A stretch of 39,283 nt of DNA from an uncultured Actinomycetes bacterium (GCA_903873715.1 CAIQPS010000131.1:1-39283); one strand, 5' to 3'. Counted from the stretch's first letter, positions 8,224 to 17,047 are shown. Made by a program: numbers and translations. Notes: generated from the sequence alone by a model not told the origin.

Positions 8224-8820
8224 CTAGGACCGCGCCAACTCCGGGGCCAGCACGCGCCGCAGATGGTCGAGCGCCCGGAACTGCAGGGCTTTCACGGCCC
8301 CTTCGGTCTTGCCCATCATCTGGGCGACCTCGTGGACCGGCAGGTCGAAGTAGAAGCGGCAGCCGACCACCATGCGCTGTTCGGGCGAGAGCCGCATCAC
8401 CGCCTCGTAGAGGATGTCCCTGCGCTCGTCGGCGAGGAGTGCCGTTTCGGGCTCTTCACCCGGGTCTGCCACCGCTGAGAGCTCCGTCTCGGCGTCGTCC
8501 ACCAGGGGCAGCCTGCGTTTGCGGTAGTAGTCGATGATGGTGTTCTGCGCGATGGTGTACAGCCAGGTGGAGAACTGGGCCGGGGAGGGCCGGTACCGCC
8601 CGATGGCCGCGAAGGCCTTCTCGAACACGGTGTTGGTGAGGTCCTGGGCTTCCTCGGGCCCGGTCACCCGGGCGGCCACGTACCGCAGCACCTGAGGGGC
8701 GTAGATACGGTACAGGTCGCCAAAGGCCGATACGTCCCGATCGGCAGCCATTCGGGCCAAAAGCCCGACGTCGGCGGAAGGCGCGGACCTGCCCGCTGAG
8801 ACTGAACAAAGGGCTAGCAT
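8224..8820 (-). CDS. ECF-type RNA polymerase sigma factor
   Basis: The 198-residue protein has a sigma-70 region 2 (about 35-100, with DLTNTVFEKAFAAIGRY and FSTWLYTIAQNTIIDYYRK) and region 4 (about 135-190, with RLSPEQRMVVGCRFYFDL, then VHEVAQMMGKTEGAVKALQ). This is the size and layout of an extracytoplasmic-function sigma factor. ATG 8820 is the first start; no ribosome site precedes it. TAGACT lies a few bases upstream on the coding strand, so the transcript could be leaderless. No anti-sigma factor is encoded beside it: the flanking genes are FmdE-like (convergent) and VanW. Regulation and target genes are unknown. Confidence 0.9.
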   Translation of the reverse strand: MLALCSVSAGRSAPSADVGLLARMAADRDVSAFGDLYRIYAPQVLRYVAARVTGPEEAQDLTNTVFEKAFAAIGRYRPSPAQFSTWLYTIAQNTIIDYYRKRRLPLVDDAETELSAVADPGEEPETALLADERRDILYEAVMRLSPEQRMVVGCRFYFDLPVHEVAQMMGKTEGAVKALQFRALDHLRRVLAPELARS

Positions 8821-8888
8821 GACAGTCTAAGTATCGGCTCCGGCGAAGGTTTTCTTGAGAGTAGAAACCTGCACTCTCGCAGCCGTTG

Positions 8889-8925
8889 GGCAAAGAGAAG
8901 GGCGGCGGCCTTGCGGCCGCCGCCC
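8889..8925 (-). terminator. Rho-independent terminator of the VanW gene
   Basis: The arms 8900-8910 and 8915-8925 are a perfect 11-bp inverted repeat (GGGCGGCGGCC) around TTGC. On the minus strand the hairpin is followed by TTCTCTTTG. It lies 46 bp after the VanW stop, between that gene and the sigma factor. Confidence 0.8.
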
Positions 8926-8971
8926 CGTCTAGAAGGCAGCTATCTTGTCCGGGTCTCCGCCCGGCCCGCTC

Positions 8972-10798
8972 CTACCCGCCCGAACTCGACGTGGTGGTCT
9001 CCGACGTGGAGGTCGACACCGGGACGGTGGTGCCCGTGGTGAGCGTGCCGACGCCTATCTGTTTCGGGAACATCGGCCAGTAGCTGATGAAGGTCTGCGA
9101 GTTGATGACCGTGCCGTTCTTGGTGACCACGTAGGTGGTCTTGAGGTTCTTGCCCACCTGGCCCGGGTCGATGATGGTGGTCTTGCCGCTCATCAGGGTC
9201 GGGATCTGGGTGGTGACCGTGGCCACGCTGGACACGCCGTAGAAGCTGCCCACGGTGATGGTGGGCACGCGGCCGTCCTTGGTGCCGTAGATGGAGATGG
9301 TCGTGACCACCCCGGTGGACGTCCCCATGATCCAGATGTACTTATCGGTGTCGTTGACGAACCGGAGGTTCTTGCCGCCCACCGTGACCGTCGCGTCGCG
9401 GCCCTTGGGGTAGTGGCTGATGTAGATGGAGTGGTTGTGCCGCTCCGTGACCTTGAGGCCGGCCTCGATGACCGCGTTGAACATGGTGGTGGACACCTGG
9501 CAGATGCCGCCGCCCAGCACGTCGTCCAGGGTGTTCGGGCCGACGATGCCGGGAGCGAGCTTGTAGCCCCGTTCCGTGGTCCGCGGGCCGATCTGTTTGT
9601 CGAAGTTGTACTCCTGGCCGGGGGCAAGGAACACGTTGGAGGCGTACCCGGTGGTGATGCGCACGTTGATCTGCCGGTTGGTGGGGCAGTTGTACTTCGT
9701 GGTGTAGGTGGACAGCTGCTCTTTGATGCCCATGGCCTCGGCGGCCTCGGTGGTGAACGTCGGGGCCTTCTTGGCGGTGACCACCTCGACCGTGCGGCCG
9801 TCGCTCTTGAGGGTCGCTTCGGTGATGGCCTGGGCGGTCGCCGCGGAGTCGAGTTGCTCGCCGTCCTTGCCGGGCACCACTTTAGGCGTGGTCCCGTCGA
9901 GGGCGAAGCTGGCGTCCGTCGGTTCGCTGGCCACGAGCGGGGTTATCTGCGTGAGAAGCGGTTCCAGCTTGGTGACGTCCATCTGCGGTACGAGGGTGGA
10001 GACGCCGTTGACGTCCTTGGCGGTGAAGCCCATGTAGGACGCGATCTGGTCGGCGGTGATGGTCCAGCTGTCAGTGCCGTGGGTGACGGTGACGGGGCCG
10101 CTGATCATGATCTCGGCCTGCTTCTGGGCCTCGGCGTTGTCCTCGGCCTTGACGTCCGGTTCCTTGGCCACGACCGGCACCTGCACCGTGGTGCTGTGCA
10201 GGGCGGTGAGCAGATCGGTGAGAGTGGCCGCGAGGCTCGCCTGGTCGACGACCTTGCCTTCCACGCTTTCGATGACCTTGATCTTGCCGTTCTCGATGGA
10301 GAGGGCGGCGTTGACCGGCGCGACGTCCACGTCCTTGGCGACGCCGGCGATGTACGCCGTCAGCTGGGCGCTGTCGACGGTGCCGGTGAGGGGCAGGTCG
10401 CGGGAGGTGAAGTACAGCTTCCACCGGGTGCCGATGTCGCTGAAGAGGTTGCCGTCACGGGTGACGCCCATGGCCGCCTTGACTGCGCCCTCCACGTCGA
10501 TGGTGGCGCCCACCGCGGCCGGGGCGAGCGACCAGGTCTTGTCGCCGTACGCGAGGGTGATGGGGCTGCCCTGGGCCTTGGCGACCTCCGCCTGCACCGT
10601 GGCCATGGCCTCGGTCTTGGTCTGCCCTCCCAGGCTGACTCCGGCCACGCTGACACCGGAGTGGACTTTGTTGTAGTAGATCGCGGAGTCGATTAGGATG
10701 GCGAACACCACGATGAAGATGATTGCTCCGACGGCGATGAGCGACCAGAACGCTGGAGTCCCGGTACGGCGCTTCTTGATACCTGTCTGCTGGTTCAA
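8972..10798 (-). CDS. VanW family membrane-anchored protein
   Basis: The frame is open further upstream, but TTG 10798 is preferred: AGGAG lies about 10 nt before it, and longer versions would run into the divergent birA. The 608-residue protein has a short basic cytosolic N-terminus, one transmembrane helix (about 17-37), then two regions like putative peptidoglycan-binding PG_binding_4 domains (about 40-340). The VanW domain spans about 380-470 (YNFDKQIGPRTTERGYK, GGGICQVSTTMFNAVIEAG). A G5-like segment follows, and the tail is Ser/Thr-rich. VanW was named from vancomycin resistance clusters but its role is unclear; cell-wall association is likely. It is divergent from birA and ends at a clear terminator. 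Confidence 0.9.
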   Translation of the reverse strand: MNQQTGIKKRRTGTPAFWSLIAVGAIIFIVVFAILIDSAIYYNKVHSGVSVAGVSLGGQTKTEAMATVQAEVAKAQGSPITLAYGDKTWSLAPAAVGATIDVEGAVKAAMGVTRDGNLFSDIGTRWKLYFTSRDLPLTGTVDSAQLTAYIAGVAKDVDVAPVNAALSIENGKIKVIESVEGKVVDQASLAATLTDLLTALHSTTVQVPVVAKEPDVKAEDNAEAQKQAEIMISGPVTVTHGTDSWTITADQIASYMGFTAKDVNGVSTLVPQMDVTKLEPLLTQITPLVASEPTDASFALDGTTPKVVPGKDGEQLDSAATAQAITEATLKSDGRTVEVVTAKKAPTFTTEAAEAMGIKEQLSTYTTKYNCPTNRQINVRITTGYASNVFLAPGQEYNFDKQIGPRTTERGYKLAPGIVGPNTLDDVLGGGICQVSTTMFNAVIEAGLKVTERHNHSIYISHYPKGRDATVTVGGKNLRFVNDTDKYIWIMGTSTGVVTTISIYGTKDGRVPTITVGSFYGVSSVATVTTQIPTLMSGKTTIIDPGQVGKNLKTTYVVTKNGTVINSQTFISYWPMFPKQIGVGTLTTGTTVPVSTSTSETTTSSSGG

Positions 10799-10870
10799 CT
10801 CGTACGTACTCCTGAAGTCGGGGGACGCCACAAAATAGCAGATGCATTTAGCTTCTGAAAGGTTTCCGGG

Positions 10871-11815
10871 ATGAGCGGAGCGGACATTCCTTTTGATTCC
10901 ATAGCATCGGCCGTAGTCCTCCCCATCGTGCGCCGGCTCGAGGGCCCGGGCGCTCCCGGGGTGGCCGCTGCGGCGTACCACCATCTACCCCAGTGCCCCT
11001 CCACCAACACCTTCCTCAAGGAGATCGCGGGCTCCAGTCCCACCGGGACGGTCGCCGTCACCGACGACCAGACGATGGGCCGCGGGCGCCTGGGGCGCAC
11101 CTGGCTGGGCCGGCCCGGGCAGGATCTGGCCTTCTCCGTGCTGCTCCGCCCGGCCCTTGCGGCGGAGCGGGCGCACCTGCTCGCGCTCGCCACCGGGGTG
11201 GCCGTCGCGGAGGTGCTCGAGGAGGAGTTCGGGCTTGGTGGGCAGGTGGCGCTCAAGTGGCCCAACGACGTGCTCCTGGCCGGGAAGAAGGTGTGCGGGA
11301 TCCTGCTCGAGGGATCGCTGAGCGGCGACCGGTTGTCGTGGGTGGTGGCAGGTATCGGAGTGAACGTGAACGGCGAACCGGGCCGGATGGTGGAATCTCT
11401 GCCGCCGGACCTGGCGGCCGAATGGGAGGGGCGGCCGGAGCCGGTGTCGCTCAAGGAGTTCCTGGGGCGCGCCGTGCCACGCGCGCCGCTCCTGGCCGCA
11501 CTGCTGGTCCGGGGGGCCCGCCTCTGGTCGTCGCTGGACGACCCTGAGGGGCAGGCCGCCCTCCTCGAGGGTTGGCGCCGCCGGGACGCCCTGCTCGGCC
11601 GGCAGGTGGAGGTGTTCGCCGGGGCGGACCGTTCGGAGGTGCTGGTCCGTGGGGAGGCGGCCGGCATCGGGCCCGAAGGGCAGCTGCTGGTGCGCCCCGG
11701 CGCCGAGCGGGCCGCGGGCCATGCCCCGGCCGGGGCCTCGGACGGCGCCGCGCGGTCCGGCGAAGCCCGTCTCGCCGAGGTGTTCGCCGGCGATGTGAGT
11801 GTGCGCTCTATTTGA
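10871..11815 (+). CDS. birA: Biotin--[acetyl-CoA-carboxylase] ligase, class I
   Basis: The enzyme activates biotin to biotinyl-AMP and attaches it to biotin-dependent carboxylases. The biotin/ATP motif GRGRLGRTW is at residues 70-78, KWPNDV at 129-134, and GKKVCGILLEG follows. The N-terminal helix-turn-helix found in E. coli BirA is absent, so this is a class I ligase that cannot itself repress biotin genes through that domain. The C-terminal small domain holds an Ala/Gly-rich insertion (about residues 278-298). ATG 10871 follows AAAGG. bioY lies 69 bp downstream with its own promoter. The TGA stop at 11813-11815 is part of that promoter. Confidence 0.95.
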   Translation: MSGADIPFDSIASAVVLPIVRRLEGPGAPGVAAAAYHHLPQCPSTNTFLKEIAGSSPTGTVAVTDDQTMGRGRLGRTWLGRPGQDLAFSVLLRPALAAERAHLLALATGVAVAEVLEEEFGLGGQVALKWPNDVLLAGKKVCGILLEGSLSGDRLSWVVAGIGVNVNGEPGRMVESLPPDLAAEWEGRPEPVSLKEFLGRAVPRAPLLAALLVRGARLWSSLDDPEGQAALLEGWRRRDALLGRQVEVFAGADRSEVLVRGEAAGIGPEGQLLVRPGAERAAGHAPAGASDGAARSGEARLAEVFAGDVSVRSI

Positions 11816-11840
11816 CAGGGACGGCCCCCGTGGCTAGACT
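11812..11840 (+). promoter_or_regulatory. Consensus promoter for bioY, overlapping the birA stop
   Basis: TTGACA (11812-11817) and TAGACT (11835-11840) are separated by 17 bp. The birA stop TGA lies inside the -35 box. Transcription would begin about 11847, giving a leader of about 38 nt before the bioY ATG, too short for a riboswitch. Confidence 0.85.
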
Positions 11841-11884
11841 GTGGCGGCGAGCCTTTTGGCCGGTCGACTCGGAAGGATGAACAG

Positions 11885-12490
11885 ATGAAGGTGTATCTCC
11901 CGCGGATGGAAGCCGTCCGCTCGAGCGCGGCCCAGAGAGCCGCCATGGTCCTCGTGGGTATCGGCATCCTGGCCGCCTCGGCCTGGCTCTCCGTGCCGTT
12001 CTATCCCGTGCCGCTCACCATGCAGACGCTCGCCGTGCTCCTCATCGGCGGGGCGCTGGGCCCGGTGGCCGGTGTCTCCTCGGTGATCGGGTATCTCGCG
12101 ATCGGCGCCGCCGGCGCCCCCGTGTTCCACGGCGGGCTGGGTGGTGCCCTCGTCTTCGCCGGCCCCACCGCGGGCTACCTGTTCGGCTTCATCCCGGCCG
12201 TGTTCATCATGGGCTGCGCCTCCCGCCTCGCCGGGACGCGCGACTCGGTCGTCGGCGGCCGTTCGGCCCGTCGCCTGCTGGTGCTGGCAGTCGGTGCTCT
12301 GCTAGCAAGCGCGGCCGTCTACGTGGTGGGGCTGCCATGGCTGGCCGTCTCCACCGGGATGGGCTTCCAGAAGGCTCTCCATGCCGGGCTCTACCCGTTC
12401 CTGCTCGGTGACCTCCTCAAAGCGGCCGTAGCGGTCGGAGCCGTGTACGGCGGCCGCGCGATCTCGCAGCGGAGGCCGTCCCTCTTCTGA
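11885..12490 (+). CDS. bioY: BioY biotin transporter (ECF S component)
   Basis: ATG 11885 follows GGAAGG at 11871-11876. The 201-residue, very hydrophobic protein has about six membrane helices and family motifs (VPFYPVPLTMQTLAVLLIGG, then GPTAGYLFGF and FLLGDLLKAA). BioY binds biotin in the membrane and imports it, alone or with an ECF energising module; no such ATPase or T component is in the window. Adjacency to birA fits biotin scavenging and use. uppP starts 13 bp downstream and probably shares the transcript. Confidence 0.95.
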   Translation: MKVYLPRMEAVRSSAAQRAAMVLVGIGILAASAWLSVPFYPVPLTMQTLAVLLIGGALGPVAGVSSVIGYLAIGAAGAPVFHGGLGGALVFAGPTAGYLFGFIPAVFIMGCASRLAGTRDSVVGGRSARRLLVLAVGALLASAAVYVVGLPWLAVSTGMGFQKALHAGLYPFLLGDLLKAAVAVGAVYGGRAISQRRPSLF

Positions 12491-12503
12491 GAGGCCGCTC
12501 GAT

Positions 12504-13328
12504 TTGACGGTCCTCGAAGCCCTCATACTCGGCCTCGTACAGGGAGTCACCGAGTTCCTCCCTGTCTCGAGTTCGGCCCATCTGGTGATCGTCCCGCAGC
12601 TGTTCAACATCCCCGAGCCGGGGGTGGCCTTCGACGTGCTGCTGCACGTCGCCACCCTGGTCGCCGTGGTCGGCTACTTCATCGGGGATGTGTGGAAGAT
12701 CGTCGTCGCCCTGTTCATGCCCAAGCGGATGAGCAAGGAGGACGTCCGGTACTGGCGCCGCCTGTTCTTGTGGCTCGTGATCGGCTCCATCCCTGCGGCG
12801 GTCGTCGGGGCAGCGCTGAACGACTTCTTCGAGGGCCTCTTCTCGAGCACGGCGGCCGTCGGCATCTTCCTGATAGTGACCAGCGTGCTGCTGGTGTCGT
12901 CCGACCTGGCGGTCGTCTGGACCAAGCGGCGCCGGCGCCGGCGGGCCAAGCTCGGCGACATGGGCTGGTTCGACGCGCTGGTGGTGGGCTGCTATCAGGC
13001 GCTGGCCATCGCGCCGGGGCTCAGCCGTTCGGGCTCCACCATCTCGGCGGGGATCTTTCTCGGCTTCGACCGGGAGACCGCCGCCCGCTTCGCGTTCCTG
13101 CTCAGCATCCCGGCGATCCTCGGGGCCTTCCTGTTCAAGCTGCCCGACCTCGGTGGGTCTGCGGGTCCCGGTGGCGTGGCGCTGCTGGTCGGCTTCCTCG
13201 CCGCGGCCGTGTCGGGGTTCTTCGCGGTCCGCTTCATGATGCGGTACCTCAAGCGGCACCGTCTCTGGGGCTTCGCGGTCTACACGCTCCTGGTGGGCGT
13301 GTTCGTGATCGTGCTCAGTCTCGCGTAG
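12504..13328 (+). CDS. uppP: Undecaprenyl-diphosphatase
   Basis: This membrane enzyme removes a phosphate from undecaprenyl diphosphate to recycle the lipid carrier of cell-wall synthesis; overexpressed homologues give bacitracin resistance. TTG 12504 begins MTVLEALILGLVQGVTEFLP, followed by VSSSAHL, the family's N-terminal catalytic motif with Glu17. The second motif, APGLSRSGSTISAG, with its conserved Arg, lies about residue 170. About eight hydrophobic segments fit the BacA/UppP fold, and 274 residues is the normal length. It follows bioY by 13 bp and ends convergent with the histidine kinase gene. Confidence 0.95.
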   Translation: MTVLEALILGLVQGVTEFLPVSSSAHLVIVPQLFNIPEPGVAFDVLLHVATLVAVVGYFIGDVWKIVVALFMPKRMSKEDVRYWRRLFLWLVIGSIPAAVVGAALNDFFEGLFSSTAAVGIFLIVTSVLLVSSDLAVVWTKRRRRRRAKLGDMGWFDALVVGCYQALAIAPGLSRSGSTISAGIFLGFDRETAARFAFLLSIPAILGAFLFKLPDLGGSAGPGGVALLVGFLAAAVSGFFAVRFMMRYLKRHRLWGFAVYTLLVGVFVIVLSLA

Positions 13329-13367
13329 CGGCAGGCGCGGGCGTGAGTGCCGGCGTGGTGGCTGCGA

Positions 13368-14843
13368 TCAGGCGTCGCTCTTCTTGCCGTTGGTCTTCGG
13401 CGCCTGCTGCTGCGGCGCCGCCGGCAGCGTGACGGTCACTTCGAGCCCGCCCTCGGCCAGACCGGCCAGGCGTACCTCACCCTGGTGGGCCTCCACCACA
13501 GACTTCACGATGGAGAGCCCCAGGCCGAACCCGCCGGTCTTGCGGCTGCGCGACTTGTCGGGCCGGTAGAAGCGGTCGAACAGTCTCTCGACGTCCTCGC
13601 TGGACAGCACGGGGCCGCTGTTGGCCACCACCAGGAAGGCCTTGCCCTTCTCGGTGTAGGTCTTCACGCTGAACCAGCCGTTCGGGACGTTGTGGTGGAC
13701 GGCGTTCTCCACCAGGTTGCCCACCAGGCGCTCCAGGAGCGACCGCTCGCCCAGGATCGGGGCGGGCTGCAGGTCCAGCTCCAGCCGCAGCCCGAGGCCG
13801 TCGGCTTCGCCGGACGTGATGTCGACCTCGTTCTCGGCCACCTCCGCCAGGTCGACCTCGGCCATGCCGGGCCGGCTCTCGGCGTCGGCGCTCGCCAGGA
13901 CCAGCAGGCCGTCTATGAGGGATTCGCTGCGCACCACCGCTTCGGTGATGGCGGAGCCCATCTCCTGGAGCTCCTCGGGGGAGATCTCCGGGTCGCTGAG
14001 AGCCACATCCACCTCGGTGCGGATGATGGTGAGGGGCGTGCGGAGCTCGTGCGAAGCGTTGGCGACGAACTCCCGCTGGGCGGTGAAGGCGCTGTCCAAG
14101 CGGCCGAGCATGCTGTCGAACGTGTCGGCCAGCTCTTTCAACTCATCCCGTGGGCCCTTGAGCATGATGCGCTCGTGCAGGTTGGATCCCGAGAGGCGGC
14201 GGGCCGTGTTCGTGATGGCGTGGAGCGGTCTGAGCAGCCGGCCGGCGACCAGCCAGGCCAGCCCGAACACCACCACCACCATGATGGCGAGGGCGATGAG
14301 CGACCGGATCCACAGCTGGCGAAGGGCCTCGGCCCTGAGCATGGTCTGGGCCCGGTCGATGAGGCGCGGGAGCGGGACGCCGTTGATGGTGACGTAGCGG
14401 TCCATCTGGCCGGGTTGGGCGCCAGGCTCGCCGGGGAAGAAGTGGCCGAACTCGAGGTCCGAGGGGTCGAGGCCGAACTGTTTGGCCACCTCGGCCCGGG
14501 CCTTCTCCGGTGCGATGCTCAGGCTGTTGCGCACCATGTAGTAGTTGGCGGCTATGAGGATGACCCCGCCCAGGAAGAAGAGCAGGCCGTACCACAGGGT
14601 GAGCTTGAGCCGGATGGTGACGCTGCGCCTGGGGCTCTTGACGGCCGTGGGGCCGGCGGGCGCATCGCCGCTCGCGGCGGCTTCGGCGGGACCGGCCGCG
14701 TCGGCGGCTGGGGAGCCTGCCGCGCCACCGCGGACCTCTTCGGCGCCGTCTTCGTGGATGATGAAGTCAGGCTCGGCGATCAGGGCCGCTTCCGCGGCGT
14801 CGCCGGCCAGCCCGTCCCGGGACGGGCCATCGCTGCTGCTCAT
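13368..14843 (-). CDS. Sensor histidine kinase (HAMP-HisKA-HATPase)
   Basis: The 491-residue kinase has a long, acidic, Ala-rich cytosolic N-terminus of about 75 residues, then TM1 (about 81-104), an extracytoplasmic sensor loop (about 105-177), TM2 (about 178-201), HAMP (about 202-254) and the dimerisation helix with phospho-acceptor His265 (NASHELRTPL). The ATPase domain shows the N box (LVENAVHHN) and G boxes (GFGLGLSIVKS). Its ATG overlaps the response regulator stop (ATGA, 14840-14843), so the two are translationally coupled. The layout beside an HtrA protease resembles MprAB/PepD of mycobacteria and CssRS/HtrA of Bacillus, suggesting envelope or protein-misfolding stress sensing. The signal itself is unknown. 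Confidence 0.93.
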   Translation of the reverse strand: MSSSDGPSRDGLAGDAAEAALIAEPDFIIHEDGAEEVRGGAAGSPAADAAGPAEAAASGDAPAGPTAVKSPRRSVTIRLKLTLWYGLLFFLGGVILIAANYYMVRNSLSIAPEKARAEVAKQFGLDPSDLEFGHFFPGEPGAQPGQMDRYVTINGVPLPRLIDRAQTMLRAEALRQLWIRSLIALAIMVVVVFGLAWLVAGRLLRPLHAITNTARRLSGSNLHERIMLKGPRDELKELADTFDSMLGRLDSAFTAQREFVANASHELRTPLTIIRTEVDVALSDPEISPEELQEMGSAITEAVVRSESLIDGLLVLASADAESRPGMAEVDLAEVAENEVDITSGEADGLGLRLELDLQPAPILGERSLLERLVGNLVENAVHHNVPNGWFSVKTYTEKGKAFLVVANSGPVLSSEDVERLFDRFYRPDKSRSRKTGGFGLGLSIVKSVVEAHQGEVRLAGLAEGGLEVTVTLPAAPQQQAPKTNGKKSDA

Positions 14844-15493
14844 ATCTTGTATCCCACTCCCGCGATGGTCTCTATCAGCGGCGGGTTGCCCAACTTGCGC
14901 CGGAGCGTCATGATGGTGACCCGCACCACGTTGGTGAAGGGGTCGGCGTTCTCGTCCCAGGCCTTCTCGAGGAGCTCCTCGGCGCTCACCACCCGCCCTT
15001 CGGCGGAGAGGAGCACTTCCAGGACCCCGAACTCCTTCTTGGTGAGGTTCAGGTCTTTCCCGTTGCGTTGCGCCACGTGTTTGGCCGGGTCGAGGGTGAG
15101 CTCGCCCCGTTCGAGCACGGGCGGCGTGGCCTGGACGGCCCGCCGGCTGAGCGCCCGGATGCGGGCGACCAGTTCCGTGAGTGCGAAGGGCTTGGGCAGA
15201 TAGTCGTCGGCGCCGATCTCCAGGCCGGTGACCCGGTCCTTGATGGAGCCTGCCGCGGTGAGCATGAGGATGCGCGAGAGGGATTCCCGGCGCACCAGTT
15301 CCCGGCAGACGTCGTCGCCATGGACCTTGGGCAGGTTGCGGTCGAGCACGACCACGTCGTAGCTGTTCATGGCCGCTCTATCGAGGGCGGCGGCACCGTC
15401 GAGGACGATGTCCACTGCCATGCCCTCACGGCGGAGGCCCCTGGCGATGGTGGTGGCCAGCCGCTCTTCGTCTTCTACAAGTAGAACCCGCAT
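14840..15493 (-). CDS. OmpR/PhoB-family response regulator
   Basis: The receiver domain (1-115) has the acidic pair in VEDEE, phospho-acceptor Asp51 (VVVLDRNLP), Thr79 and Lys101 (YLPKPF). The C-terminal winged helix (about 125-217) has the typical end IETIAGVGYKI. ATG 15493 follows AAAAAGGG. It is the first gene of a two-gene operon with the kinase. The 219-bp gap to divergent htrA-like DNA is the likely operator region; its own -10 may be TATTAT (15526-15531, minus strand). Confidence 0.95.
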   Translation of the reverse strand: MRVLLVEDEERLATTIARGLRREGMAVDIVLDGAAALDRAAMNSYDVVVLDRNLPKVHGDDVCRELVRRESLSRILMLTAAGSIKDRVTGLEIGADDYLPKPFALTELVARIRALSRRAVQATPPVLERGELTLDPAKHVAQRNGKDLNLTKKEFGVLEVLLSAEGRVVSAEELLEKAWDENADPFTNVVRVTIMTLRRKLGNPPLIETIAGVGYKI

Positions 15494-15712
15494 CTCAACC
15501 CTTTTTGCTGCACGAGTTTGCCGCGATAATACCCCGTGTCCCGACTGTCCACGAGTTTAGACTGGGTGGGATAAGGCCATCATAAGCTGGAAATCGGCGC
15601 AAAACCGCCTGCAATGCGGGTTTTGGGGCGCTCGAGGCTTACGTGTTCCTTACACCCCCACGGGTATCATCCGCGCTCACAGTGTCTTAGTAGGTCATAT
15701 GGGAGGATCGGC
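15494..15712. promoter_or_regulatory. Divergent control region between response regulator and HtrA-like gene
   Basis: This 219-bp gap is less GC-rich than its surroundings. CACGAGTTT occurs twice (about 15511 and 15550), and an imperfect inverted repeat (AAAACCGC 15601-15608, GCGGGTTTT 15616-15624) lies in the middle. TATCAT (15666-15671) could be a -10 for the protease gene. The sites are candidates for autoregulation by the adjacent response regulator; this is inference. Confidence 0.4.
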
Positions 15713-16990
15713 GTGAAAAGATCTCTTCTGACGATAATCGCGACCCTCGTCGTGCTCGCGGCCGTTCTCGGCCTCGTGGCTGCGGGTTGTAGTTCCGGCT
15801 CGGCAGCCACCACCACTTCCGCAGGGAGCCAGGTGACGACCGCCACCACTCAGGCCAGCACGCTCACCACCTCGAACGGCAGCATGGACACCACCGCCAC
15901 CGCGGGTTCGGACACCACCACGGCTCCGGCCGGCAACTCCACCAGCGGCACCACCACGCCGACCGTCGTGGCTCAGGGCGCGGCCAGCCCCGCCGAAGCC
16001 GTCGCGCAGAAACTGGGTCCGAGCGTGGTCAACATCAAGGTCACCGGCACCACCCCCGCCAGCGACAACGGGTTCCCCTTCGGCCAGCAGACCCCCCAGG
16101 AGTATTCCGCTGAAGGCTCGGGCGTCATCTACCGCGCCGACGGCATGATCATCACCAACAACCACGTGGTCACCGATGAGTACACTGGGGATCCGGTGGA
16201 CACCATCAAGGTGACGCTCGCTACCGGTGAGGAGCTCGACGCCACCCTCGTGGGCCGGGACCCGCTCACCGACCTGGCGGTCATCAAGGTCAAGACCGAC
16301 AAGCAACTCCCGGTCGCGGGCTTCGTCGGCGCCCTGCCGCAGGTCGGCGAATACGCCGTCGCCATCGGGAGCCCTCTCGGCTACGAGAACTCGGTGACGC
16401 TGGGTATCGTGTCCGGCCTCAGCCGCCAGATCGAAGGCATCACCGGCGCTGAATCCGCCGCCTACACCAACCTCATCCAGACCGATGCCCCCATCAGCCC
16501 CGGCAACTCCGGCGGCGCCCTCGCCAACGCGGGCGGCCAGGTGATAGGCATCAACGTCGCCTACGAACCGCCGAGCCAGACGGGCGCGGTGAGCATCGGC
16601 TTCGCCATCCCGGCCTCGACGGTGGTCAACGTGGCCGACCAGCTCATCAACTCGGGCAAAGTGGTCCAGGGCTACCTGGGCGTGAGCCTCTATCCCGACC
16701 CGCTCGATGCCACCATCAAGCAGCATTTCAGCCTCAGCCGGGATTCGGGGGTGCTGGTCTCCGAGATCGTGCCCGCCGGGCCCGCGGAGAAGGCGGGCTT
16801 GAAGCAGGGCGACATCGTCTTCAAGGCCAACGGCGCCACCGTCACGGACCCGAGCGCCTTCATCGCGCTGATCCGCGACATGAAGCCGGGCAGCCAGGTG
16901 GAGCTGACCATCGACCGGGACGGCAAGGAGTTGACCGTCACCGTGACCATCGGCGAGCGGCCGAGCACCACGGCGACGACGTCTCAGTAG
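15713..16990 (+). CDS. HtrA/DegP-like serine protease lipoprotein with PDZ domain
   Basis: GTG 15713 is chosen because GGGAGGAT lies just upstream and it begins a lipoprotein signal (KRSLLTIIATLVVLAAVLGL, then VAAGC with Cys26). A Thr/Ser-rich linker follows (about 27-95). The trypsin-like domain shows the full triad: His151 (TNNHVV), Asp187 (LTDLAVIKV) and Ser266 (SPGNSGGAL). One PDZ domain occupies about residues 325-415. These enzymes degrade or chaperone misfolded exported proteins. The 425-residue protein is divergent from a two-component pair, as in other envelope-stress loci, so induction by that pair is plausible. Confidence 0.93.
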   Translation: MKRSLLTIIATLVVLAAVLGLVAAGCSSGSAATTTSAGSQVTTATTQASTLTTSNGSMDTTATAGSDTTTAPAGNSTSGTTTPTVVAQGAASPAEAVAQKLGPSVVNIKVTGTTPASDNGFPFGQQTPQEYSAEGSGVIYRADGMIITNNHVVTDEYTGDPVDTIKVTLATGEELDATLVGRDPLTDLAVIKVKTDKQLPVAGFVGALPQVGEYAVAIGSPLGYENSVTLGIVSGLSRQIEGITGAESAAYTNLIQTDAPISPGNSGGALANAGGQVIGINVAYEPPSQTGAVSIGFAIPASTVVNVADQLINSGKVVQGYLGVSLYPDPLDATIKQHFSLSRDSGVLVSEIVPAGPAEKAGLKQGDIVFKANGATVTDPSAFIALIRDMKPGSQVELTIDRDGKELTVTVTIGERPSTTATTSQ

Positions 16991-17047
16991 AAGAAGGGGC
17001 GGCGCCGCCCTGCGGGGGCGCGCCGGACCAGAGTGCCTCGACGTGAT

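Noticed and set aside
8945-10696. Plus-strand frame of 583 codons opposite VanW
   Set aside because: Gly/Val/Asp-rich shadow of the VanW gene; no ribosome site.
10799-10984. Upstream extension of the VanW frame
   Set aside because: It overlaps divergent birA and lacks a ribosome site; TTG 10798 has one.
13347-15203. Plus-strand frame of 618 codons opposite the kinase and regulator
   Set aside because: Antisense to two well conserved genes.
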